Of a DNA stretch of 64,000 nucleotides, positions 16,485-25,847 are shown piece after piece. The notes below the pieces were generated by a model. The model was given only the letters and a program-made list of their open reading frames with translations, did not search any database and was not told where the DNA came from. A program made the position numbers and the translations under genes. Positions within the stretch are counted from its first letter, which is position 1. Each line of letters starts with the position of its first letter. Source of the DNA: Bradyrhizobium sp. 132 (lineage in GTDB: Bacteria > Pseudomonadota > Alphaproteobacteria > Rhizobiales > Xanthobacteraceae); contig NZ_JADPKY010000095.1 in the NCBI RefSeq assembly GCF_023074185.1, forward strand, positions 1 to 64,000. The letters are read 5' to 3'.

Positions 16485-18311
16485 ATGTGCGGGATTGTCG
16501 GCATTCTCGGGCGCGAACCGGTTGCAGAGCAACTGGTGGATTCGCTCAAACGTCTTGAATATCGCGGCTACGATTCCGCGGGCGTCGCCACGCTCGAAGG
16601 CAAACACCTCGAGCGCCGCCGCGCCGAGGGCAAGTTGAAGAATCTGGAGAAGCGGCTCGAAGCGGAGCCTCTGAAGGGCACGACCGGCATCGGTCATACC
16701 CGCTGGGCCACCCACGGCAAGCCGACCGTGAACAACGCCCATCCGCATGCGACCGAGCGCGTCGCTGTCGTCCACAACGGCATCATCGAGAATTTTCGCG
16801 AGCTGCGCCAGGAACTCGAGAAGAACGGCGCGGTGTTCCACACCGAGACCGATACCGAGATCGTGCTGCATCTGGTCGACGATCTGCTCACGCGTGGCAA
16901 CAAGCCGGTCGAGGCGGTAAAGCTGGCACTGGCGCGGCTGCGCGGCGCCTTCGCGCTCGGCTTCATCTTCGCCGGCGACAACGACCTCATGATCGGCGCT
17001 CGCAACGGCCCGCCGCTTGCCATCGGCTATGGCGACGGCGAGATGTATCTGGGCTCCGACGCTATCGCGCTCGGCCCGTTCACCGATACGATCAGCTATC
17101 TCGAGGATGGCGACTGGGTCGTGCTGACCCGCAACAGCGCTGATATTTTCGACAAGGACGGCCATGCCGTCCAGCGCGACAAGATCAGGCACGCGGCCTC
17201 GACGTCGCTGGTCGACAAGGCCAATTACCGCCACTTCATGGCCAAGGAGATCCACGAGCAGCCTGAAGTGGTCGGCCACACGCTGGCGCGCTATGTCGAC
17301 ATGGCGACCGAGCGCGTGTCGTTGCCGGTCAAGCTGCCGTTCGACTTCAAGGACATCCAGCGCATCAACATCACGGCGTGCGGCACCGCGAGCTACGCCG
17401 GCTTCGTCGCAAAATACTGGTTCGAGCGCTTCTCGCGCGTGCCGGTCGAGGTCGATGTCGCCTCCGAATTCCGCTATCGCGAGGCGCCCTTGCGCAAGGG
17501 CGATCTCGCCATCTTCATCTCGCAATCGGGCGAGACCGCCGACACGTTGGCCGCGCTGCGCTACGCCAAGGCCGAGGGCGTGCACACGGTTGCCGTCGTC
17601 AACGTGCCGACCTCGACCATCGCGCGCGAGAGCGAGACCGTGCTGCCAACGCTCGCCGGGCCCGAGATCGGTGTGGCCTCGACCAAGGCCTTCACCTGCC
17701 AGCTCATGGTGCTGGCAAATCTTGCGATCGCGGCTGGAAAGGCCCGCGGCGAGCTGTCCGACGAGGACGAGACCAAGCTGGTCCATGGCCTCGTCGAGAT
17801 CCCGCGTTTGATGACGGATGCCCTCACCACCGAGCCCCAGATCGAGAAGCTCGCACGCGAGATCGCCAAATCGCGTGACGTGCTCTATCTCGGCCGCGGC
17901 ACCAGCTTCCCGCTCGCGCTCGAAGGCGCGCTGAAGCTGAAGGAGATTTCCTATATTCACGCCGAGGGCTATGCCGCCGGCGAGCTCAAGCACGGCCCGA
18001 TCGCGCTGATCGACGAGACCATGCCGGTCGTCGTCATCGCGCCTTACGACCGCGTGTTCGAGAAGACGGTTTCAAACATGCAGGAGGTCGCCGCCCGCGG
18101 CGGCAACATCATCCTGATGACCGACGCCAAAGGCGCGGAAGAGGCGACCGTCGAGTCCCTCGTCACCATTGTGATGCCTGATATGGCGGCAGCCTTTACG
18201 CCGATGGTTTATGCCGTTCCCGTGCAACTGCTCGCCTATCACACGGCTGTCGTCATGGGCACGGACGTCGACCAGCCGCGCAACCTCGCGAAATCGGTGA
18301 CCGTGGAATAG
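16485..18311 (+). CDS. glmS: Glutamine--fructose-6-phosphate aminotransferase (isomerizing)
   Basis: The ATG at 16485 directly gives MCGIVGILG, with the catalytic N-terminal cysteine exposed after methionine removal; the longer frame from 16398 would bury it. The 608 residues hold a class II glutamine amidotransferase domain (to about 220; RWATHGKP and HNGIIEN present) and two SIS sugar isomerase domains (ACGTASYAG, RGTSFPLALEGALKLKEIS). The enzyme makes glucosamine-6-phosphate, feeding GlmU. The end of the gene, ...SVTVE stop, is copied in an exact 15-base tandem duplication that also duplicates the stop codon. Confidence 0.98.
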   Translation: MCGIVGILGREPVAEQLVDSLKRLEYRGYDSAGVATLEGKHLERRRAEGKLKNLEKRLEAEPLKGTTGIGHTRWATHGKPTVNNAHPHATERVAVVHNGIIENFRELRQELEKNGAVFHTETDTEIVLHLVDDLLTRGNKPVEAVKLALARLRGAFALGFIFAGDNDLMIGARNGPPLAIGYGDGEMYLGSDAIALGPFTDTISYLEDGDWVVLTRNSADIFDKDGHAVQRDKIRHAASTSLVDKANYRHFMAKEIHEQPEVVGHTLARYVDMATERVSLPVKLPFDFKDIQRINITACGTASYAGFVAKYWFERFSRVPVEVDVASEFRYREAPLRKGDLAIFISQSGETADTLAALRYAKAEGVHTVAVVNVPTSTIARESETVLPTLAGPEIGVASTKAFTCQLMVLANLAIAAGKARGELSDEDETKLVHGLVEIPRLMTDALTTEPQIEKLAREIAKSRDVLYLGRGTSFPLALEGALKLKEISYIHAEGYAAGELKHGPIALIDETMPVVVIAPYDRVFEKTVSNMQEVAARGGNIILMTDAKGAEEATVESLVTIVMPDMAAAFTPMVYAVPVQLLAYHTAVVMGTDVDQPRNLAKSVTVE

Positions 18312-18329
18312 GCAACCGTGGAATAGGCA
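18300..18329. repeat. 15-bp tandem duplication across the glmS stop
   Basis: The unit ACCGTGGAATAGGCA occurs twice without a gap, at 18300-18314 and 18315-18329. The first copy contains the real stop; a partial third echo (AATAGGCAC) follows near 18338-18346. It changes no protein residue. Confidence 0.85.
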
Positions 18330-18431
18330 CAAGGGATAATAGGCACAGGGGATATCGGTCGGTCGCTTCGTGGTCTTCCAAAACCTGCTAGAAGACCCTA
18401 GCTTGTGTACTGCGACCGACCTGGAACCCGA

Positions 18432-19202
18432 ATGACCCCCCGCGACGACGCGCCTGCGCCGCTTGATCCCGCGCCGGAACCGCATACCGGCCTGATGGGC
18501 CGTTTCCGCAATTATTTCCTCACCGGCCTCGTGGTGACGGGACCGGTTGCGATCACCTTTTATCTGGTTTGGTGGTTCGTCACCTGGGTTGATGGCGTGG
18601 TGCGGCCGTTCGTGCCGCTGGCCTATCGGCCTGAAACCTACATGCCGTATGTCATCCCCGGCTGGGGACTGATTGTCGCATTCTTCACGCTGACTCTGGT
18701 CGGCTTCCTCGCGGCCAATCTCATCGGCCGGACCCTGGTCGATGTCGGCGAGACCTTCCTTGGCCGGATCCCGGCGGTGCGCGCCATCTACCGCGGCCTG
18801 AAGCAGGTATTCGAGACGCTGTTCTCGGGCAAGGGCTCGAGCTTCCGCAAAGTCGGCCTGGTCGAGTTTCCCTCGCCGGGCATGTGGTCGATCGTGCTGA
18901 TCTCGCAATCGCCGAACGAGGACGTCTCTCGCAGCCTGCCGGGTCAGGAGGAGCACGTCTCGGTGTTCCTGCCGTGCTCGCCGAACCCAACCACCGGCTT
19001 CTTCTTCTACGTCCCCAAGAGCAAGATCGTCGAGGTCGACATGAGCACCGAGGATGCCGCGACCCTGATTATGTCGGCTGGCGTGGTGCAGCCGGGCTCT
19101 ACGCCCGACCCGAAGAAGGCCGCCGCGCTCGCGGGCATGGCGAACGCCGCGCGCATTGCCAACGCCTCGGCGCTCCAGGCCCAGCCTGCGAAGGTGGAGT
19201 AG
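18432..19202 (+). CDS. DUF502 family membrane protein
   Basis: From the ATG at 18432 the protein has 256 residues. After a proline-rich head come two membrane helices, about 27-49 (FLTGLVVTGPVAITFYLVWW) and 75-100 (GWGLIVAFFTLTLVGFLAAN), then a soluble domain with GRIPAVRAIYRGLKQ, LVEFPSPGMW and LPCSPNPTTGFFFYVPK. These blocks are hallmarks of the DUF502 family, whose function is not settled. An alanine-rich tail ends the protein. It lies 120 bases after glmS on the same strand. Confidence 0.85.
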   Translation: MTPRDDAPAPLDPAPEPHTGLMGRFRNYFLTGLVVTGPVAITFYLVWWFVTWVDGVVRPFVPLAYRPETYMPYVIPGWGLIVAFFTLTLVGFLAANLIGRTLVDVGETFLGRIPAVRAIYRGLKQVFETLFSGKGSSFRKVGLVEFPSPGMWSIVLISQSPNEDVSRSLPGQEEHVSVFLPCSPNPTTGFFFYVPKSKIVEVDMSTEDAATLIMSAGVVQPGSTPDPKKAAALAGMANAARIANASALQAQPAKVE

Positions 19203-19303
19203 AGCCATTCCTCCCAGGGATGGCCGCCGGTGACGCGGGCGTCCGCGTCCTCTGCTAGTCTCCGGTTGAACTGAGCGCGTCGCTCGGATTCGATCTGGAG
19301 TGC

Positions 19304-20176
19304 ATGATGTCCAAAACGACGTCAAAGACCATTGCGATCCTCGCGCCCGGTGCCATGGGCAGCGCTGTGGCCCGCCGCCTTGGCGAGCACGGTGCGCGCG
19401 TGCTGACGTCGTTGAAAGGGCGGAGCGAGGCGACGCGCAAGCGCGCGGCGGATGCCGGCATGATCGGCGCCGAGGACGATGAGATCGCCGACGCCGACAT
19501 TATCCTTTCGATCGTGCCGCCGGGCGAAGCTGTGGCGCTCGCCGAGCTGCTGGCGGGACTGATCGTCCGGCGCGAGAAGAAACCGGTCGTGGTCGATTGC
19601 AACGCCGTCAACGTCGATACCGTGATGAGGATCGAGGAGATCATCGGCTCGGCACAGGCGCCATTCGTCGATGCCGGCATCATCGGATTCCCGCCGCAGC
19701 CCGGCGGCAAGAGCCCGGCCTTCTACATGTCCGGCGAGCATGCCGGCGACGTCGCTGTTCTCAAAGACCTTGGGCTCGACGTGCGGATCGTCGAGGGCCC
19801 GGTCGGCGCAGCCTCGGCTTTGAAAATGTCCTATGCCGGCATCGTCAAGGGACTCGCCGGCATCGGCGCGGCGATGGTGGTCGCGGCAACGAAAGCGGGC
19901 GCGGCCGATGCGCTGCGTGACGAGCTCGCAATGAGCCAACCCGCGGTCCTTGCCCGGCTCGAAGTCGCGCTGCCGGATATGATCCCGAAGGCCTATCGCT
20001 GGGTCGCGGAGATGCGGGAGATTTCCGGTTTCCTCGGACCCGATCATCCGGCCAGCCGGATTTACGAGGGCTTTGCGCGCTGGTTCGAGCATCTCGCCGA
20101 GGACGCGAAAGGCGAGGCGGCGGATGCCGACTTGATGAAGGCATTCGCCGCGCGTATCGCGCAGAAGAAAGCCTGA
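19304..20176 (+). CDS. NAD(P)-binding 6-phosphogluconate-dehydrogenase-like protein with DUF1932 end
   Basis: The protein of 290 residues starts MMSKTTSKTIAILAPGAMGS, a Rossmann fold with a GAMGS dinucleotide loop; the second ATG at 19307 is equally possible. Blocks DIILSIVPPGEA and VVDCNAVN fit the 3-hydroxyisobutyrate/6-phosphogluconate dehydrogenase superfamily. The C-terminal helical part, with SALKMSYAGIVKGLAGIG and a late RWVAEMREI block, matches DUF1932. The K of ALKMSYAG is at the usual catalytic lysine position. The substrate is unknown. The gene stands alone. Confidence 0.8.
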   Translation: MMSKTTSKTIAILAPGAMGSAVARRLGEHGARVLTSLKGRSEATRKRAADAGMIGAEDDEIADADIILSIVPPGEAVALAELLAGLIVRREKKPVVVDCNAVNVDTVMRIEEIIGSAQAPFVDAGIIGFPPQPGGKSPAFYMSGEHAGDVAVLKDLGLDVRIVEGPVGAASALKMSYAGIVKGLAGIGAAMVVAATKAGAADALRDELAMSQPAVLARLEVALPDMIPKAYRWVAEMREISGFLGPDHPASRIYEGFARWFEHLAEDAKGEAADADLMKAFAARIAQKKA

Positions 20177-20204
20177 TCGTCCGGTCTCACATTACGGCCG
20201 TCGA

Positions 20205-20720
20205 TCATTTGCCGTGCACCGAATCCAGAAAATCTTGGATGTCCCGATCGCGCCTCAAGCGCACGACCGGGACGTCAGCGCCATACTGCGCACGTTCGGC
20301 CTCGATGACAGGCGCGCGCTCGGTGTCGTAGCGCCAAGTCTCGCGCATCAGTTTCCAGTCGAATTGTTCGGGGCACTCCTCTGGGAGGTCAGGCCGTGTT
20401 GTGTCGCGATCGAAGGCGGAGCGCAGGAGAATGCGCCACTGGCAGAGCCAGCGCGGGCGGTCGATGACGACCAGTGTATCGGCGCGCGCGAGCGTGAGAT
20501 CGAAGGCAAGTCCCGAGAAGCTGCCGTCGACAACCCACGCATCGCCCGCGATCGCGTCAGTGACGCGCGTTCGAAAGCTCGTTTTGTCGGATGGCTTCCA
20601 GCCCGGCCGCCAGTAGAGCACGTCGAGATGGATCACGGACAGCCCAAGCCTTTGCCCGAGATTCCGGGAGAGGCTCGTCTTTCCGCTACCCTGGCTGCCA
20701 ACGACGATGATCCGGCGCAT
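20205..20720 (-). CDS. P-loop kinase-like (adenylate kinase/FlaR-type) protein
   Basis: The 171-residue protein begins MRRIIVVGSQGSGKTSLSRN, a Walker A loop GSQGSGKTS, followed by VIHLDVLYWRPGW, a WVVDGSFSG block and VVIDRPRWLCQWRIL. These are typical of the small adenylate-kinase-like proteins often annotated as FlaR or DNA topology modulation proteins. A nucleotide or small-molecule kinase activity is likely but the substrate is not known. It is convergent with the preceding dehydrogenase. Confidence 0.75.
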   Translation of the reverse strand: MRRIIVVGSQGSGKTSLSRNLGQRLGLSVIHLDVLYWRPGWKPSDKTSFRTRVTDAIAGDAWVVDGSFSGLAFDLTLARADTLVVIDRPRWLCQWRILLRSAFDRDTTRPDLPEECPEQFDWKLMRETWRYDTERAPVIEAERAQYGADVPVVRLRRDRDIQDFLDSVHGK

Positions 20721-20898
20721 TGCCGCAGGGTTCCATAAAGTCGGGCTCTGGGAAAGAGGACGGCTTCTGAACCCGCTTTATTACCTCGGATGTAATTGAG
20801 CCAATTCGCAGCTTGACTACTCTCCACATCATTCACCCAACAGGAAGCATCCTATCAAGCCTTCTGTCGCGCGTGTGTCGGTGCATGAGGAGAGAGAG

Positions 20899-21288
20899 AT
20901 GCAAGTCGTATTTACGCGAAAGGAGCCGCCGGAATGGCTGCTCGACATGTGGAAGGAGATCGACGACAAGACCTTCGGACGAGGTTTCGACTGTTTTGCG
21001 GAAGATGCCGTCTGCAATCTCGGCGTCGCCGATTGGAAGGGGCGGGAAGCGATCCGCGCCAATCTGAAGGCCTTCATCGACAGCGGCTTCACCGCGCTGC
21101 ATCACGTCACCGAATATTGGGATGCAGGCTCCCTGAAGGTGTTTCGCGGTGTCGTCGACATGACACCCGATGATCCCTCGATGAAGGCGGTGCATCCCAC
21201 GATGACGCACTTCTTCTACATGGACGAGACGGACGATACCAAGGTACGGCACTGGGTCGGCGCCGTGGGGCCGGTCGCTTTCGGTTGA
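20899..21288 (+). CDS. NTF2-like / SnoaL-fold protein
   Basis: The ATG at 20899 follows GAGGAGAGAGAG, a good ribosome binding site; a GTG at 20875 would add eight residues. The 129 residues show the small alpha+beta NTF2-like pattern: an N-terminal helix (PEWLLDMWKEIDDKTFGRGF), a CFAEDAVCNLG strand, a GREAIRANLKAFIDSGFTAL helix, and HFFYMDETD strands. Such proteins are small hydrolases, isomerases or ligand binders; nothing fixes the substrate. A regulator gene follows about 100 bases on. Confidence 0.7.
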   Translation: MQVVFTRKEPPEWLLDMWKEIDDKTFGRGFDCFAEDAVCNLGVADWKGREAIRANLKAFIDSGFTALHHVTEYWDAGSLKVFRGVVDMTPDDPSMKAVHPTMTHFFYMDETDDTKVRHWVGAVGPVAFG

Positions 21289-21394
21289 TCGCCTCGAACC
21301 TGCTGCTAGCGGCGGCGGCGCCTCGGGTATACCGACGTGCCGCCGCCCATGGGTGTTGACGATACCGCAGATCGACGGGAAGGACCGACAAACC

Positions 21395-22258
21395 ATGAAA
21401 GCGACGGCCAGCGCCCTGAAGACACGCGCCAGTTCCGCGGGCGCGCTGCTGCGTCAATGGCGGGACATTCGCGGCAAGACACAGCTCGACCTGTCCTTCG
21501 ACGCCGGCGTTTCGCAGAAGCACATCAGCTTCGTCGAGAGCGGCCGCAGCGTTCCGAGCCGCCAGATGCTGCTCGATCTTGCCCAAGCCCTCGACGTTCC
21601 GCTGCGCGAGCGAAACGAGCTGCTGCTGGCCGCCGGCTACGCGCCGTCCTATGCTGATCCAGCGCTCGACACGCCGGCGATGACGAGCATCAACCATGCT
21701 CTGCGACGCATGCTGCGTCAGCACGAGCCGTTTCCCGCCATCGTCATGGACCGGTATTGGAACGTGGTGATGACCAACGATGCCGCCCCTGAGCTGTTCA
21801 ACTGCTTCATCGACATGTCGGCGAGACCGGCGCCGCGGAACCTGCTGCATCTCATGTTCGATCCGGACGGCATGCGTCCCTTCATCGCGAACTGGCCGCA
21901 GACCGCCCGCGGATTGCTCGCACGGGTGTATCGCGAGGCGGTCGGGCACGTCGTCGATATCAGGACGAAGGCGCTGCTGGAGGAGCTGTCGCGATACCCC
22001 GGGGTGAAGCCGGAATGGCGTGCGCCCTCGGCCTCCGATGCGATGCCGATGATCCCGCTGTCCTTCGTCAAGGACGGTGTGACGCTGGACTATTTCTCCT
22101 TGATCACGACGGTCGGAACGCCGCAGACGGTCACTGCAGAGGAATTACGGCTCGAGTGCATGTTCCCCGCCAACGAGGCGACCGAAGCCGAGCACGGCAG
22201 GTTTTTGCTGGCACATTCGGGAGAAGGTCAACGCCGCACTGAAGCGGGCCTGGGCTGA
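21395..22258 (+). CDS. XRE-family regulator with MmyB-like ligand domain
   Basis: From the ATG at 21395 the protein has 287 residues. The N-terminal helix-turn-helix (about 13-75) shows LRQWRDIRGKTQLDLSFDAG and QKHISFVESGRSVPSRQML. The rest matches the MmyB-like ligand-binding domain seen in this regulator class (MDRYWNVVMTNDAAPELF, a MFDPDGMRPFIANWP block). They are thought to bind a lipid-like ligand and to control a neighbouring enzyme gene; here the NTF2-like gene just upstream is the obvious candidate target. Confidence 0.85.
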   Translation: MKATASALKTRASSAGALLRQWRDIRGKTQLDLSFDAGVSQKHISFVESGRSVPSRQMLLDLAQALDVPLRERNELLLAAGYAPSYADPALDTPAMTSINHALRRMLRQHEPFPAIVMDRYWNVVMTNDAAPELFNCFIDMSARPAPRNLLHLMFDPDGMRPFIANWPQTARGLLARVYREAVGHVVDIRTKALLEELSRYPGVKPEWRAPSASDAMPMIPLSFVKDGVTLDYFSLITTVGTPQTVTAEELRLECMFPANEATEAEHGRFLLAHSGEGQRRTEAGLG

Positions 22259-22337
22259 AGCGAAATCTGCTTGCCCTGCCAAGTGGGCGATGGCTGAATG
22301 CGCGAAGCACGACATGTGATTTCACGCGGGAGTTCGA

Positions 22338-23267
22338 ATGAGAGTGCTGGTGATCGGCGCGGGAGCGCTCGGAGGCTATTACGGAGCTTGCCTGGTCCGA
22401 GCGGGCGCTGACGTGACCTTCCTGGTGCGGTCCGGGCGGGCGGAGCAATTGCGGCGCGATGGATTGAGGATCGTGAGCCCGCACGGCGACTTTGCCGTAC
22501 AGCCGAAGCTGGTCCTCGCAAACGATCTCAAGGACCCCTTTGACGTCGTGCTCGTCGGCGTAAAATCCTATTCGCTCGATGACGCGATGAGCGAGTTTGC
22601 GCCGGCCGTTGGCGCCAACACGATGATTTTGCCGATCCTCAACGGGTTGAAGCATATCGACGCCCTGACTGCGCGGTTCGGCGCCGCGCACGTCCTCGGC
22701 GGGCTCGCGAACGTCAGTGCCGGGCTCGATGCGGATGGTCGTGTCGTTCAGTTCATGGCCAATCAGACCATCGTATTCGGTGAGATCGAGGGATCGTTCA
22801 GTGAGCGCGTGCTCGCGCTGCAGTCACTACTCGATATCCCTGGTATCGACGTGCGCGCCAGCGAATCGATCATACAGGACATGTGGGAGAAATTCGTCCA
22901 GCTGAGCACGCTCGCCGGTATCACCTGCCTGATGCGGGCAAGCATCGGAGACATTCTGACCGTGCCGAAGGGCGAGGAGTCCATTTTCCGCCTGTTCGCG
23001 GAATGCTGTGCCGTGGCGACGGCCTCAGGTTTTGAGCCACGAGCGCCGTTCATCGAGTTCGATCGGAATCTCTTCACAACGGCGAACTCTCCGCTCAAGG
23101 CGTCGATGCTGCGGGACATCGAGCGCGGCTCCGCGACGGAGGCGGAACATATCCTTGGCGATATGGCCAACCGGGCCCGTGCGCGGGGTATCGATACGCC
23201 GCTATTGAATTTAGCGCGCGCGCATGTGGCGGCCTATGAGGTTGGGCGGCAGAGAGCGGCCAGCTAA
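22338..23267 (+). CDS. panE: 2-dehydropantoate 2-reductase family protein
   Basis: The 309 residues start MRVLVIGAGALGGYYGACLV with the GAGALGG nucleotide loop. VLVGVKSYSLDDAM, LPILNGLKHIDAL and a C-terminal helical domain with SMLRDIERGSATEAEHILGD fit ketopantoate reductase, the NADPH step toward pantothenate and coenzyme A. Paralogues of this family act on other 2-keto acids, and no other pan gene is nearby, so the symbol is tentative. Its 3' end overlaps that of recG by four bases. Confidence 0.75.
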   Translation: MRVLVIGAGALGGYYGACLVRAGADVTFLVRSGRAEQLRRDGLRIVSPHGDFAVQPKLVLANDLKDPFDVVLVGVKSYSLDDAMSEFAPAVGANTMILPILNGLKHIDALTARFGAAHVLGGLANVSAGLDADGRVVQFMANQTIVFGEIEGSFSERVLALQSLLDIPGIDVRASESIIQDMWEKFVQLSTLAGITCLMRASIGDILTVPKGEESIFRLFAECCAVATASGFEPRAPFIEFDRNLFTTANSPLKASMLRDIERGSATEAEHILGDMANRARARGIDTPLLNLARAHVAAYEVGRQRAAS

Positions 23268-25372
23268 CCCGCTCCGATCAACGGAATCGCCTCGTCCCGC
23301 TCGTAGAGATACAGCAGGCATCGCAGTTCCTCGCCGCGCTCGCCCTTCAGCTTGGGATCGTCCTTCAGGATGCGCAACGCCTCGTCGCGGGCCTGCGTGA
23401 TGAGCTGGCCGTGCACCTCCGGGCGGGCGATGCGGTAGCCAGGCAGGCCGCTCTGGCGCACGCCAAGCACGTCGCCTTCGCCGCGCAGCTTCAAATCCTC
23501 CTCGGCGATCCGAAAACCGTCAGTGGTCTCGCGGATCACTTTCAGCCGCGCCTTCGACATCTCGCCAAGCGGCTCGGAGTAGAGCAGGAGACAGGTCGAG
23601 GCCTCCGAGCCGCGGCCGATACGGCCGCGCAATTGATGGAGCTGGGCGAGGCCAAAGCGTTCGGCGTTTTCGATGACCATGATCGTCGCCGCCGGCACGT
23701 CGACGCCAACCTCGACGACGGTGGTCGCGACCAGCAGGCCGATCTCGTGGGCGGCGAATTGGCCCATCACGCGGTCCTTCTCGGTACCCTTCATCTGGCC
23801 GTGGACGAGGCCGACGCGGTCGCCAAACCGCTTTTGCAGGCTTTCGAAACGCTTGGTCGCATTGGTCAGGTGCTCAGTGCCCTCGGCCTCGGACTCCTCG
23901 ACCAGTGGGCAGATCCAGTAGACCAGTTTGCCTGATAGAAGCGCGCGGCCGATGCTATCGGTGACCTCCTCGATACGGCTCATCGATATGGTGCGGGTTT
24001 CGATCGGCTGGCGGCCGGCCGGCTTTTCGCGCAATTCGCTGATGTCCATGTCGCCGAAATAGGTCAGCACCAGCGTGCGCGGGATCGGCGTGGCGCTCAG
24101 CACCAGCACGTCGACGGCTGCGCCCTTTGACGTCAGCGCCAGCCGCTCGCGCACGCCAAAACGATGCTGCTCGTCGACGATGGCAAGCGCGAGGTCGTTG
24201 AAGATCACATCGTCCTGGATCAACGCGTGGGTGCCGACCAGCAGGTCGATCTCGCCGGCTTCGAGTTGTGCCAGCAGCTCCCGCCGCTCCTTGCCCTTTT
24301 CGCGGCCGGTGAGGATCGCGACCCGCATTCCCGCGCGCTCGGCGAGCGGGGCGATGGTCTTGATGTGCTGGCGCGCCAAAATTTCGGTCGGCGCCATTAG
24401 CGCCGCTTGCTTGCCGACCTCCGTGACGGCGGCGGCGGCCAGCAGCGCGACCACGGTCTTGCCCGAGCCGACGTCGCCCTGCAGCAGGCGCAGCATGCGC
24501 ACCGGTTGTTGCAGATCCTCGGCGATGGCCGCCGCGGCATCGCGCTGGGAGATTGTCAGCGCATAGGGCAGGGCATCGATGATCTTGTTGCGGAGGTGCC
24601 CGTCGCCGGCATTGCGGACGCCGGCCGGGCGGCGCAATTGCGCGCGAATCAGGGCGAGCGCGAGTTGCCCGGCCAGGAGTTCGTCGAAGGCGAGGCGCGA
24701 CCAGAACGGCTGGTCGGGCAGAATGTCGGTGAGTTCGACCGGCTGGTGCACGCGGGTGAGCGCCTCAGCGATCGGCGGGAAGCTGCAGCGGCGCAGCACC
24801 TCGGGGCTGATCCATTCCGGCAGCGCCGGCAGCTTCTGCAGGGCCTGCGCGACCGCGCGGCGCAGCGAGCCGAGCGCCAGCCCTTCCGTCAGCGGATAGA
24901 CCGGATCGATGCCCGTGAGTTTTGAAACCGCCTCCTCGTCCAGCACCCGGTCGGGATGCACGATCTGCGGGATGCCGTCATACATCTGCAGCGTGCCCGA
25001 GACGTAGCGCTTCTCGCCCACCGGCAGCAGCTTTTCGACATAGCCTGGCTTGGCTCGGAAGAAGGTCAGCACGACGTCGCCCGTGTCGTCGCTGGCGTAG
25101 ACGAGGTAGGGCGCGCGCGCATTGCGGGGCGGGGGCGGGCGGTGGCGGTCGACGGTGACCTCCAGCGTCACCATGGTTCCCTGAACGGCGTCGCGAACCT
25201 TCGGCCGCGCGCGGCGGTCGATGACCTGGCTCGGCAAATGCAGCAACAGATCGACCAGCCGCGGCGTCTCGTTGCGGCTGAGCAGGTACTGCAGCAGCTT
25301 GTCCTGCTTCGGACCGACGCCGGGCAGGCTGGTCACGGGGGCAAACAGCGGATTGAGCAGGCTGGGGCGCAT
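23264..25372 (-). CDS. recG: ATP-dependent DNA helicase RecG
   Basis: A 702-residue superfamily 2 helicase that reverses stalled replication forks and processes recombination junctions. An N-terminal wedge/OB-type domain (LTSLPGVGPKQ near the start; YVSGTLQMYDGIPQIVHP) precedes the helicase core. Walker A GDVGSGKTVVA is near residue 299, DEQHRFG near 399, SATPIPRTL just after, and the C-terminal TRG region has QLRGRIGRG. Full length. It is divergent from sdhE-mfd, another DNA-repair unit. Confidence 0.97.
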   Translation of the reverse strand: MRPSLLNPLFAPVTSLPGVGPKQDKLLQYLLSRNETPRLVDLLLHLPSQVIDRRARPKVRDAVQGTMVTLEVTVDRHRPPPPRNARAPYLVYASDDTGDVVLTFFRAKPGYVEKLLPVGEKRYVSGTLQMYDGIPQIVHPDRVLDEEAVSKLTGIDPVYPLTEGLALGSLRRAVAQALQKLPALPEWISPEVLRRCSFPPIAEALTRVHQPVELTDILPDQPFWSRLAFDELLAGQLALALIRAQLRRPAGVRNAGDGHLRNKIIDALPYALTISQRDAAAAIAEDLQQPVRMLRLLQGDVGSGKTVVALLAAAAVTEVGKQAALMAPTEILARQHIKTIAPLAERAGMRVAILTGREKGKERRELLAQLEAGEIDLLVGTHALIQDDVIFNDLALAIVDEQHRFGVRERLALTSKGAAVDVLVLSATPIPRTLVLTYFGDMDISELREKPAGRQPIETRTISMSRIEEVTDSIGRALLSGKLVYWICPLVEESEAEGTEHLTNATKRFESLQKRFGDRVGLVHGQMKGTEKDRVMGQFAAHEIGLLVATTVVEVGVDVPAATIMVIENAERFGLAQLHQLRGRIGRGSEASTCLLLYSEPLGEMSKARLKVIRETTDGFRIAEEDLKLRGEGDVLGVRQSGLPGYRIARPEVHGQLITQARDEALRILKDDPKLKGERGEELRCLLYLYERDEAIPLIGAG

Positions 25373-25556
25373 CAGGCGAATCTAGGATCGTTTCGACCCG
25401 TCATGCCCGGCTTTATGTAAGGCATCCACGTCTTTTTTCGCATCCCTGCGCGGGCAGCGGGCCATGATAAATCGAGGGCTGACATGGACGGTCCGAGTGG
25501 TTATACCACCCCCGCCCGGCACGTCCGGGCTTTCGGCGTTTGACTGGAATAAAGAC

Positions 25557-25847
25557 ATGACGGGCACGACACGATCGAGCAACGGCCTGGACGACCGCCG
25601 CAAGCGGCTTCTGTTCCGCTGCTGGCACCGCGGCACGCGCGAGATGGACCTTATTCTCGGCCGCTTCGCGGATGCCGAGATCGGCAATCTGTCCGATGAC
25701 GAACTGACGCAGCTCGAGATCCTGCTCGAGGTCAACGATCCCGATCTCTATGCCGCCATTATCGGCGACAAGGTGCTGCCGGCTGATGTCACCGGCGCGC
25801 TGTTTGCCCGCATCAAGGCCTACCCGATCGCGGACAGCGACGTATGA
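25557..25847 (+). CDS. sdhE: FAD assembly factor SdhE
   Basis: The ATG at 25557 gives 96 residues (MTGTTRSSNGLDDRRKRLLF...), the usual length for this family; the upstream frame to 25464 is not protein-like. The RRKRLLFRCWHRGTREMDLI block, containing the RGxxE core (RGTRE), is the signature of the factor that helps attach FAD to the succinate dehydrogenase flavoprotein. The stop overlaps the mfd start (ATGA), so the two are translationally coupled. Confidence 0.92.
   Translation: MTGTTRSSNGLDDRRKRLLFRCWHRGTREMDLILGRFADAEIGNLSDDELTQLEILLEVNDPDLYAAIIGDKVLPADVTGALFARIKAYPIADSDV

Noticed and set aside
16446..17993. 515-codon minus-strand frame opposite glmS
   Set aside because: Shadow of glmS, which is supported by all family motifs.
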